A stretch of 64,000 bases of DNA from SHVO01 sp050246995 (lineage in GTDB: Bacteria; Pseudomonadota; Alphaproteobacteria; Rhodospirillales; Rhodospirillaceae), in contig JBFWVA010000014.1 in assembly GCA_050246995.1 (NCBI GenBank), positions 1 through 64,000 of the forward strand, in the 5' to 3' direction. The notes under the pieces are model-generated. The model was not told the origin of the DNA. It saw nothing but the letters and a program-made list of their open reading frames with translations, and ran no database searches. The position numbers and the translations under genes are program-made. Positions within the stretch are counted from its first letter, which is position 1, and each line of letters begins with the position of its first letter. Of this stretch, positions 40,863 to 49,500 are shown piece after piece.

Positions 40863-42232
40863 AGAGACTGGTCATCGTCTCCAACCGCGTGCCTCCGGTG
40901 AAGGGACGCGGCAAGGAGGCGGCGGGCGGTCTCGCGGCAGGACTATCGAGCGCGCTCCGAGCCTTCGGTGGTTTGTGGTTCGGCTGGAGCGGGGAGGTCA
41001 AGGACGCGCAAGACACAGAGGTCTCGACGCTCAAGCAGGACAACTACACGCTCGCGACCATCCATCTCAGCAAGGAAAACCACGAGGAATACTACAACGG
41101 GTTCGCCAACCGCGCGCTTTGGCCGCTGTGTCATTACCGCCCCAACCTGGTGGCTTACGACCGCAGCTTCAGCGTGGGCTATTACCGCGTGAACAGCTTG
41201 TTCGCCGAGGCGATTATCCCGCTGCTCGAGCCGGCCGACACGATCTGGGTGCAGGATTACCACCTGATTCCCCTGGGCGCGGAGCTGCAGCGCCTGGGTG
41301 CCCGGCAGAAGATGGGATTTTTCCTGCATATTCCCTGGCCCGCCTCCGAGCTCGTCATCACCCTGCCCGAACACCGCGCGCTTGTCCGGGCGCTGTTTTC
41401 CTATGACGTCGTCGGATTTCAGACCGACCGCGACGTGCAATCGTTCCTCGATTACGTGATCCGCGAAGGCGACGGCGTGCTGGAGCCCGACGGACGCGTC
41501 ACCTGCTTCGGCCGCACCATTCACGTGAAAGCGTTCCCCATCGGCATCGACGCCAAAAGCATCGCGACGATGGCCGTGCAGCCGGAAGCAAAAACCCACG
41601 CCGCGCGGCTGATCGAAAGCCTGGCCGGGCGAAAGCTGATCATTGGCGTCGATCGCCTGGATTATTCGAAGGGTATCGACCGGCGCTTCTCCGCCTACGC
41701 CAAGCTGCTCGAGAAATATCCCGAACATAAGGCAAAGGTCTCATTCCTGCAGATCGCCCCGCCGTCAAGGATGGAGGTGTCGGCGTACCGCGCCATGCGC
41801 CGGGAGCTGGAGCGGCTCCTGGGCCGCATCAACGGAGAGTTCGCCGACTATGACTGGGTGCCGCTGCGCTATGTGAACAAGACCTACAATCACACGGCGC
41901 TGGCCGGCCTTTACCGCACGGCGCGTATCGCTTTTGTCACGCCCCTGCGCGACGGAATGAATCTCGTGGCCAAGGAGTATATCGCGGCGCAAGACCCGGA
42001 GGATCCCGGGGTTCTTGTGCTCTCGCGTTTCGCCGGCGCCGCGCGCCAGATGCGCGAGGCGCTGATCGTCAACCCCTTCGACGAGCAAAGTATGGTTGAC
42101 GCGCTGCATCGGGGGCTCAAAATGCCGCTCGATGAACGCAAGTCGCGCTGGCAGGCCCTGATGGCGAACGTCATGGAATACGATATCGAGCGCTGGCGGG
42201 ATTCGTTTCTCAACACCCTCGCCGGCAGCTGA
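40859..42232 (+). CDS. otsA: Trehalose-6-phosphate synthase, 457 aa
   Basis: This GT20 retaining glycosyltransferase joins UDP-glucose and glucose 6-phosphate. Visible motifs are the N-terminal LVIVSNRVPP, WVQDYHLIPLG, FFLHIPWPASEL, GVDRLDYSKGIDRR with the substrate-binding Arg/Lys, and PLRDGMNLVAKEY. ATG 40859 overlaps the GH15 stop (ATGA). Glk follows after 2 nt. An in-frame upstream ATG at 40775 lies inside GH15 and is not used. Confidence 0.95.
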   Translation: MKRLVIVSNRVPPVKGRGKEAAGGLAAGLSSALRAFGGLWFGWSGEVKDAQDTEVSTLKQDNYTLATIHLSKENHEEYYNGFANRALWPLCHYRPNLVAYDRSFSVGYYRVNSLFAEAIIPLLEPADTIWVQDYHLIPLGAELQRLGARQKMGFFLHIPWPASELVITLPEHRALVRALFSYDVVGFQTDRDVQSFLDYVIREGDGVLEPDGRVTCFGRTIHVKAFPIGIDAKSIATMAVQPEAKTHAARLIESLAGRKLIIGVDRLDYSKGIDRRFSAYAKLLEKYPEHKAKVSFLQIAPPSRMEVSAYRAMRRELERLLGRINGEFADYDWVPLRYVNKTYNHTALAGLYRTARIAFVTPLRDGMNLVAKEYIAAQDPEDPGVLVLSRFAGAARQMREALIVNPFDEQSMVDALHRGLKMPLDERKSRWQALMANVMEYDIERWRDSFLNTLAGS

Positions 42233-42234
42233 GA

Positions 42235-43146
42235 ATGGTCGACCTGCTCGCCGATATCGGCGGCACCAATGCGCGGGTCGCGTTTCACGACAACGGCGCT
42301 TGGCCGCGCGTTCTTCTGCGCAAGGCCGCGGATTTTCCTTCGCTCGAAGCGATGCTGCTCGATGTGATGGCCGAAGCGGGTGTCACCCCCACGCACGGCG
42401 CGATCGCTCTGCCGGGGCCGGTGACGGGGGATGCGGTCGTGCTCACCAATCTTCCCTGGCGGGTCGAGCGCGGCGCACTCGCCGCCAGGCTTGGTCTTGG
42501 CTCGCTCAGCCTCCTGAACGACCTGGAGGCGGCCGCCTGGTCGCTGCCGTTTCTCAAAAGTGGCGATATCGCACAGTGGCGCGCGGGGAAAGCGGCGCCC
42601 GCCGCCCGGATCGTCGTAGCGCCCGGCACCGGTCTTGGCGTGGGAGCGCTGGCGCCGCACGGCGGCGGCTGGACGGCCGTGCCCAGCGAAGGCGGACACG
42701 CCTTCGCGATCATGCCGACGACGACCCCGGAACCCCTCCGCGCTTTATGGCGCGAGCGGCCTTCCTGGGAAGACCTGCTCTCGGGTCCGGGCCTTCTGCG
42801 GATCTTTCGCGCTTTGGGCGGGACGGCGGAGACTCCGGCCGCGGTGACGGCAGCGGCGGAGAACAACGACGCGCGCGCTGCGGCGGCAACCGGATTCTTT
42901 TCCAAACTGCTGGGCATCTGCGCAGGTGAGATGGCGATCGTGTTCGGCGCCAAGGGCGGATGCTATGTCGCCGGAGGCGTGGTCCCGGCCCTTGGCAGGC
43001 ACTTCGATGTCGCGCGATTCATTTCGGGGTTCAACGACAAAGGGCCCTACACATCCTATGTCGACACCATTCCCCTGGGGTTGATCATCCATCCTTATCC
43101 GGCCCTGGTGGGCCTTGCGGGCCTGCTATCGTCCCGGTGCGCGTGA
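42235..43146 (+). CDS. glk: Glucokinase, 303 aa
   Basis: The N-terminal phosphate-binding motif LLADIGGTNARVAF and the sugar-binding PGTGLGVGALAPHGGGW, followed by EGGHAFAIMP with its Glu and His, identify a ROK-independent bacterial glucokinase (Glk). It phosphorylates glucose, here probably that released from trehalose by the GH15 enzyme, giving glucose 6-phosphate for OtsA or glycolysis. It closes the trehalose operon. Its last 62 bases overlap the opposite-strand DUF971 gene. Confidence 0.94.
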   Translation: MVDLLADIGGTNARVAFHDNGAWPRVLLRKAADFPSLEAMLLDVMAEAGVTPTHGAIALPGPVTGDAVVLTNLPWRVERGALAARLGLGSLSLLNDLEAAAWSLPFLKSGDIAQWRAGKAAPAARIVVAPGTGLGVGALAPHGGGWTAVPSEGGHAFAIMPTTTPEPLRALWRERPSWEDLLSGPGLLRIFRALGGTAETPAAVTAAAENNDARAAAATGFFSKLLGICAGEMAIVFGAKGGCYVAGGVVPALGRHFDVARFISGFNDKGPYTSYVDTIPLGLIIHPYPALVGLAGLLSSRCA

Positions 43147-43498
43147 GGCCCTTCGCCGCGAGGGACGCGAGATAGGCGGGCCATCTTTCCTGCTGCTCGC
43201 GGCCGAGCTCGTGCAGATAACGCCAGGAGTAGATTCCGGTGTCGTGCCTATCGTCGAACGCGAGGCGCACCGCGTAGTTCCCCACCGGCTCGATCTTGCG
43301 GATGCCGACGTTTTGCTTGCCGGCGACGATCTGCTTTTGCGAGGGATTATGGCCCTGCACTTCGGCTGAAGGACTTTCGACGCGCAGATACTCCGCAGAA
43401 AGATCGTAGGTGACGCCGCCTTCGAACCGTACACGCAGAATCTTTGCGCGCGGATCGTAATCGAGCGCCTCCGGCCAAACGCCCTCGTCTTGATTCAT
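43085..43498 (-). CDS. DUF971 family protein, 137 aa
   Basis: The motifs RVRFEGGVTYDLSAEYLRVE, then NYAVRLAFDDRHDTGIYSW and YLHELG, are those of DUF971, a domain found in Fe-S-related and carnitine-hydroxylase N-terminal proteins. The role of the stand-alone protein is unclear. ATG 43498 gives the usual length; a longer frame to 43708 runs through the Trm112-like gene. The C-terminal tail is Gly/Pro-rich and overlaps the end of glk. Confidence 0.88.
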   Translation of the reverse strand: MNQDEGVWPEALDYDPRAKILRVRFEGGVTYDLSAEYLRVESPSAEVQGHNPSQKQIVAGKQNVGIRKIEPVGNYAVRLAFDDRHDTGIYSWRYLHELGREQQERWPAYLASLAAKGLTRTGTIAGPQGPPGPDKDG

Positions 43499-43556
43499 TT
43501 TCGGTTGCGCATGGCCTTGTCCGAAAAGCGGCAACCCCTTTTCGGGACCATGCGCC

Positions 43557-43739
43557 TCATTCCTCAATCCGCCGCGCTTCGTCCGGGAGCATGATGGGGA
43601 TGCCGTCGCGAATGGGATAGGCCAGGCCGGCCTTGCGGCTGATGAGCTCGCCGGCCGCGCGGTCGTATTCCAGCGGTCCCTTGGTGAGCGGACACACCAG
43701 AATCTCAAGGAGCTTCGGATCGATGTCGGCGGTCGTCAC
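43557..43739 (-). CDS. Trm112-family protein, 60 aa
   Basis: The sequence LLEILVCPLTKGPLEYD, then LISRKAGLAYPIRDGIPIML, is the bacterial Trm112/YcaR pattern. Members act as small partners of methyltransferases or have unknown roles. Only one Cys of the zinc site remains, as in many bacterial forms. GTG 43739 gives the standard 60 residues and avoids overlap with the LON-domain gene that ends at 43750. ATG 43784 would add 15 residues inside that gene. Confidence 0.85.
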   Translation of the reverse strand: MTTADIDPKLLEILVCPLTKGPLEYDRAAGELISRKAGLAYPIRDGIPIMLPDEARRIEE

Positions 43740-43749
43740 GGGAATGGTC

Positions 43750-44415
43750 CTATTGCTTGAGCGTATCGACACCGCCGGCTTCAAAGGCGGCGATCTGGAG
43801 AAGGGCGAGCAGCGTATCGTAGCGCGCTTTCAAGGTCTTCGCCTCGAGCAACGCCTGCTTTTCGCGCGGATCGAACGGGCACACCATGCACAAGGAGGTC
43901 ACCAGCGTCGAATCCGAGAGCCCTTTGAGGACATCAAGGCTGATCTTCATGGCGTTGGCCTCGAGATAGGGCTTGAGGCGGGCGAAGAGTAGCTCGCGGG
44001 CGACTTCAAAATTCGCCGGCACGTCGAGGTCTGCCTTGAACTCGTCGTAAGAGGCTCTGACCCGCCGGTATCCCTTTCGGCCTTCGATCTCGCGCACCAC
44101 CGAAAAACGGCACAGGCCTTTCAACAGGATAAGCAGGCGGCCGTCCTCGGTTTCTTCGAAGGACGCGATGCGGCCCGCGCACCCGACCGAGTAGACCGCG
44201 GGCTCCGCCGCGTCCTTGTCGCCTTTGTCGTAATCGGGCTGCACCATGCCGATGATGCGGCCCGCGCCCAGCGCATCAAGCGTCATGTTGAGATAACGCG
44301 GCTCGAAGATGTTCAGCGGTAGCCGGCCCCATGGCAGCAGCAGCGCGCCGCTCAATGGAAAGATGGGAAGCTCTTCCGGCAGATCCTCGTAGCGCGTTTG
44401 GATCGGACTGCGCAT
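43750..44415 (-). CDS. LON substrate-binding-domain protein, 221 aa
   Basis: The N-terminal PEELPIFPLSGALLLPWGRL, then NIFEPRY and GRIIGMVQP, are the LON N-terminal (PUA-like) domain. There is no ATPase or protease domain, so this is the stand-alone form common in alphaproteobacteria. Its function is not known in detail; a role in protein quality control is likely. It lies 3 nt after the CnoX-like gene on the same strand, which fits that idea. Confidence 0.92.
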   Translation of the reverse strand: MRSPIQTRYEDLPEELPIFPLSGALLLPWGRLPLNIFEPRYLNMTLDALGAGRIIGMVQPDYDKGDKDAAEPAVYSVGCAGRIASFEETEDGRLLILLKGLCRFSVVREIEGRKGYRRVRASYDEFKADLDVPANFEVARELLFARLKPYLEANAMKISLDVLKGLSDSTLVTSLCMVCPFDPREKQALLEAKTLKARYDTLLALLQIAAFEAGGVDTLKQ

Positions 44416-44418
44416 CGC

Positions 44419-45327
44419 TTACGAGAATAGGATCGACGAGAGCTTGCGTCGTCCCTGCACGACCAGAGGGTCGGCCGGTCCGAGAGCCTCGAAAAATTTC
44501 ACAAGCTGCTTGCGGGCGGCCTCCTCGTTCCATTTGCGGTCCTTGCGGACCATCTCGAGCAGATCGTCCATCGCTTGCTCGCGCGCGCCGGCGCCATAGC
44601 GCGCGACGGCAAGATCGAGCCGCGCTTGCATGTCCTTAGGATCGGCGGCGACCTTGCCTTCGAGCGCCGCAAGATCGGCCCCGCCGCCGACCTGTTCTGT
44701 CTGCGCCTTCAGGTCGAGGGCCGCCTGCACGCCGGCGATATCGGCGTGGTTCTTCATCTGCTCGGGCAGTTCGGCAAGAACTTGCTTGGCGAGCTCGTCC
44801 TGACCTGTGGCGAGATAAGCCTTGAGCGCGCCGGCGAGCGCCTTGATGTGGGAAGGATCCTGCGCGAGCACTTCCTTATAGATAGCAAGGGCGCTTTCGT
44901 GGTCGCCCTCGGCGGCGAAGGCGTCGGCCTCGGCCATGGCTTCGTCGAGCGGCGAGCCGCCGCCGGTGAGGCGTTCGATGAATTGTTTCAGCTGGCTTTC
45001 GGGCAGCGCGCCCATGAAAGCATCGACCGGCCGGCCGCCCTTGAAGGCATAGACGGCGGGAATCGACTGCACCCGGAACTGCATCGCCAGCTCCTGGTTG
45101 TCATCCACATTGATTTTGGCGAGCTTCACCTTGCCGGCGTATTGTTTCACCAATTTTTCGAGCGCGGGGGTGAGTTGCTTGCATGGCCCGCACCACGGCG
45201 CCCAGAAGTCGACGATCACCGGGACCTTATTGGAAGCCTCGATCACGTCTTCCATGAACCGCGCTGTATCGGTGTCGATAATCAGGTCTTTGGGTACGGC
45301 GGCGCCGTCGGTCTGTCCGATAAGCAT
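44419..45327 (-). CDS. cnoX: Thioredoxin-TPR co-chaperone (CnoX-like), 302 aa
   Basis: The thioredoxin domain (about residues 20-125) has the active WCGPC site (45-49). The C-terminal 170 residues are helical TPR-like repeats. This matches CnoX/YbbN, which protects unfolded proteins from over-oxidation and hands them to GroEL or DnaK. The CxxC is complete, so unlike in Escherichia coli YbbN a redox activity is likely. It is the first gene of the minus-strand cluster that includes the LON-domain, Trm112-like and DUF971 genes. Confidence 0.9.
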   Translation of the reverse strand: MLIGQTDGAAVPKDLIIDTDTARFMEDVIEASNKVPVIVDFWAPWCGPCKQLTPALEKLVKQYAGKVKLAKINVDDNQELAMQFRVQSIPAVYAFKGGRPVDAFMGALPESQLKQFIERLTGGGSPLDEAMAEADAFAAEGDHESALAIYKEVLAQDPSHIKALAGALKAYLATGQDELAKQVLAELPEQMKNHADIAGVQAALDLKAQTEQVGGGADLAALEGKVAADPKDMQARLDLAVARYGAGAREQAMDDLLEMVRKDRKWNEEAARKQLVKFFEALGPADPLVVQGRRKLSSILFS

Positions 45328-45508
45328 GAATCCTGGTTCCTGTCTCCGCAGGGGCGCGAGCCCTGGCAGCTTAAGCCCGCGCTCGGCCGGGGGCCAATGC
45401 GCCTGCTGGGGGTTAGATGTGGCGCGCCGGCCGGGTTGGCAAGGGTTTTTTCAACGCTGACAGGCGCTTGGCAGGCAAAAAGAAAGCAGCCGGGCTGCGT
45501 TCAAAGCC

Positions 45509-45536
45509 TTGCAATGGGCTTCTAAATGGCTATAGT
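45509..45536 (+). promoter_or_regulatory. Putative promoter of tRNA-Gly
   Basis: TTGCAA (45509-45514) and TATAGT (45531-45536) are spaced by 16 bp and lie 44 nt before the tRNA. They resemble sigma-70-type boxes. A GC-rich CCCTC/GAGGG hairpin lies between promoter and tRNA. Confidence 0.5.
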
Positions 45537-45579
45537 CCCGCCCTCTCCTGAGGGGGCGGCGAGCTGCCCCCAGCCGTGA

Positions 45580-45654
<75 letters not shown>

Positions 45655-45698
45655 TTTTCGCAGATGTTTCCGGATCGGGCTCCGCACAGGAGTCAGAA

Positions 45699-46472
45699 AT
45701 GCCGTCGATCCTTTCCCGGTCTGATCGCGACGCGGTTGCCACGCTGACCATGGAGCGGCCGCAGGCGCGCAACGCGCTGTCGCTGGAGCTGATGAATGCA
45801 CTGATCGGCGCCCTCGACGCCATCTCGAAAGATCGATCGGTGAAGGCGGTGATACTGCGCGGCGCGGGGCCGGCTTTCTGCGCGGGACACGATCTCAAGG
45901 AAATGCGCGCCAATCCGGGCCGCGCATTCATGCAGCAGACGTTCGAGACCTGTTCGCGCCTGATGTTGGCGATCACGAGGCTGCGTCAGCCGGTGATCGC
46001 GGAAGTGCATGGCATCGCCACCGCGGCCGGATGCCAGCTTGTGGCCACGTGCGACCTCGCCCTGTGTGCCGACGACGCGCGCTTCGCGACGCCGGGCGTG
46101 AACATCGGTCTTTTCTGCTCGACGCCCATGGTCGCCCTGATCCGCGCCGTGCCGCGCAAGGCGGCGATGAAAATGCTGCTGACGGGAGACATGATCGACG
46201 CCGCTGAAGCGGTGCGGATCGGCCTTGTGAACGGCGCGGTACCGTCAGCGAACCTTCACGAAGCCGCGACCGCCCTTGCTGCTCAGATCGCCGCCAAGTC
46301 CGGCCCAGTGCTTGCCATCGGCAAGGAGGCCTTCAGCCGCCAGATCGATATGACTCTCGCGGAGGCCTATACATATGCGGGGTCCGTCATGACCGAAAAC
46401 ATGATGTTGCGTGACGCCGCCGAGGGGATCGACGCTTTCCTGGAAAAGCGCAAACCGACCTGGTGCGACTAA
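45699..46472 (+). CDS. Enoyl-CoA hydratase/isomerase family protein, 257 aa
   Basis: This crotonase-fold protein has the CoA-binding and oxyanion-hole segments AVILRGAGPAFCAGHDLKEM and HGIATAAGCQLVATCDLALC. It resembles the ECHDC3-like branch. The usual catalytic Glu pair is not complete, so hydratase activity on a given substrate is uncertain. ATG 45699 is 44 nt after tRNA-Gly; earlier in-frame starts would lie in the tRNA. The gene may use the tRNA promoter. Confidence 0.88.
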   Translation: MPSILSRSDRDAVATLTMERPQARNALSLELMNALIGALDAISKDRSVKAVILRGAGPAFCAGHDLKEMRANPGRAFMQQTFETCSRLMLAITRLRQPVIAEVHGIATAAGCQLVATCDLALCADDARFATPGVNIGLFCSTPMVALIRAVPRKAAMKMLLTGDMIDAAEAVRIGLVNGAVPSANLHEAATALAAQIAAKSGPVLAIGKEAFSRQIDMTLAEAYTYAGSVMTENMMLRDAAEGIDAFLEKRKPTWCD

Positions 46473-46593
46473 AGCGTGTAGTAAGTGGTGCGTTGAAGCC
46501 TAAATATGCTAGCCTTCTCAACGGCTTTGGCGTGCGAGAGGGCACCCAGCAAGGAGTTGTCCCACGCACCCTATGACTCGGGGGAGGACAGCC

Positions 46594-49500
46594 ATGGACA
46601 TGCGTGCGCCGAAGGCGGACAGCGAGATCGACAAGGTCATCTCGGCGGTGGTCCAGCTGGCACCGCGCAAAGGCGCGAAGTCGGCCGACAAAAGCGACTT
46701 CGTCCGCTTCATCGAGCAGTTTTACCGCGGCACTCCTCCCGAGGAGCTGAACGCGCGCACGCCGCAATCGCTGTACGACACGGCCGCAATGGCATGGGAC
46801 TTTTTCAACAGCCGTACCGCCGGCAAAGAAAAGATCAGCCTTATGGAGGGCGAAGGAGATCGGTCGGTCGTACTGATCGCCAATGACGACATGCCGTTTC
46901 TGGTGGACTCGGTCAGCGCCGAACTCGATCGCATGGAACATGCGGCGCACCTTCTGATCCATCCCATCCTCGCGGTGAAACGTGACGCGAGCGGGCGCCT
47001 GCAAAGCCTGGGCGACACCGAGACGGATACCACAGGCCCCTTCGAGTCCTTGATGTACATCGAAATCCCGAAAGTGGATTTCGACATGGCCGAGCGCCTG
47101 AGGGACAATTTGCATTCCGTGCTCGGCGACGTGCGCCTGGCGGTCGCCGATTGGCAGGCCATGCGCCGCGAAACCGCGCATTTCGCCGCCGATTTCGACT
47201 CCGCGCGCCCCGGGGTCTCCGGCGACCAGGCCGAGGAGGTGTCCGACTTCCTGCGGTGGCTGCACGACGATCATTTCACTTTCCTCGGGTATCGCCGCTT
47301 TGCCTTCGAAGGAAAGGGCAAGATACGCACGCTCAAGATCGAGCATGCGCACAGCCTCGGCCTGCTGAAGAAAAACCAACGCATGATCTTCGAGGGCATC
47401 GCCGACGGCGCGTCCCTGCCGCCGCAGTTTGCCGACTTCGTCGATTCGCCGAGCCCGCTGTTCGTCGTCAAAGCGAACCAACGCTCGACCGTTCACCGGC
47501 GCGTTCATTTCGACGTCGTCGCGGTAAAGATCTTCGACGGAAAAGGCGCCGTCGCGGGCATGCATATGTTCGTCGGCCTGTTCACGGCCGACGTCTACAC
47601 CAACAGCCCGAACTTCGTGCCGGTTCTGCGGCGCAAGATCGATCGCATCCGCGACCGCATGGGCTTCCGCAAACATGGCCACGACGGCAAGGCGCTCCAG
47701 AACATCATGGAGAACCTGCCGCGCGACGAACTGTTCGAAAGCTCGGACGACTATCTGCTTTCGACGGCGCTGGGCATCCTGCACCTGCAGCAGCGCCCGA
47801 AGCCGGCGGTGTTCATGCGCCTCGACCGGTTCGAGCGCTTTGCTTCCATTCTGGTGTTCGTGCCGCGCGACCGGTTCGACACCGCGCTGCGCGTTGCCAT
47901 CAGCGACATCCTGGTGCGCGAACTCGATGGGCGGCTGTCATCGTTCTATACGCAAGTCACCGACAGTCCCCTCGCCCGGATCCACTACATCATCGCCACC
48001 AAGCCCGGCCGTGTCCCGAAGGTAGACGCCGAGGAACTGGAGGCGCGCATCACCGCGGCGGCGCGCGCCTGGAGCGACGATCTTCGCGCGGCGTTGATAA
48101 AGGCCAAGGGCGAGACCGAGGGGAGCAAACTCGGCGAGCAGTTCGCCCACGCCTTCCCGGCGAGCTACCGCGAGAGATTCAGCGCCGCCCTCGCGGTGCA
48201 GGACATTCAACGGATCTGTTCGTGCGTCGAAGACAAGAAGGTCAAGATCCACGTGTACCAGCCGCCGGGCGCGACGGGCGGCACGGTGCATATCAAGATC
48301 TATAACCTCTCCATGCCCGTCCCGCTGTCGGACGTGATGCCGGTGCTGGAGAACATGGGCTTCAAGGTGATCGGCGAAGAGCCGTTTCACATTACGCCGC
48401 GCGGCGCCCGCGGTACCGGCGGCGTCTGGTTGCACGACTTCGACATGACGATCGCCACGAAGGCGCCCTTCGATCTCGCCGCCGTGCGCGAGGAGATCGA
48501 AGAAGCCTTCTGCCGCGTCTGGGCGGGCGAAATGGAGAGCGATGGCTTCAATAAGCTCGTCGCCCTGTCGGACCTTGCATGGCGCGAAGTGACGATCTTA
48601 CGGGCCTATGCGAAGTATTTACGCCAAGCCGCTTTCCCCTTCAGCCAGTCGTATATCGAGAACGCGTTTGCGGCGCATCCGAAGCTGGGCCGCCTCCTGT
48701 GCGACCTTTTCCTCATGACCTTCGACCCGGCCCTGCACGCGGGGGCGAAAGCAAAGGCGACGGCGAAGAAAATAGAAGATGTCCGCGGTGAGATCAGCGC
48801 CGCGCTCGACAGCATTACCAACGCCGACGAAGACCGCATCCTGCGGCGTTACCTCAACCTCATCGACTGCACGCTGCGAACCAATTTCTTTCAGCCGTTC
48901 CCCGACGGCGCGCCCAAGTGGTACCTCTCGATGAAGCTCGACAGCCAGCGCGTCGAAGAACTTCCGCTGCCGCGCATGAACGTGGAAGTATTCGTCTACG
49001 CCCCGCGGGTCGAAGCGATCCACCTGCGCGGCGGCAAGGTCGCGCGCGGCGGCATCCGCTGGTCCGATCGCCGCGAGGATTTCCGCTCGGAAATCCTGGG
49101 CCTCGTCAAAGCCCAGATGGTGAAGAACGCAGTGATCGTGCCGACCGGCTCGAAAGGCGGGTTCGTCGTGAAGCATCCTCCCGCCACCGGCGGGCGCGAG
49201 GCCCTGCTTGCCGAAGGCATCGAGTGCTACAAGACCTTGCAGCGCGGGCTTCTCGACATCACCGACAACGTGGTGAACGACAAGATCGTTCATCCCGACA
49301 AGGTCGTTCGACGCGATGCCGACGATCCCTATTTGGTGGTCGCCGCCGACAAAGGCACAGCGACCTTCTCCGACATCGCCAACGGCGTGTCGGCCGAGTA
49401 CGGCTTCTGGCTGGGCGACGCCTATGCCTCCGGCGGCAGCGCCGGTTACGACCATAAGGCCATGGGCATCACGGCCCGTGGCGCCTGGGAGTGCGTAAAG

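Noticed and set aside
46387..47784. Long minus-strand frame inside the glutamate dehydrogenase gene, and similar long frames at 47151-48305 and 48619-49644
   Set aside because: High GC at third positions keeps other frames open; the dehydrogenase frame carries all family motifs.
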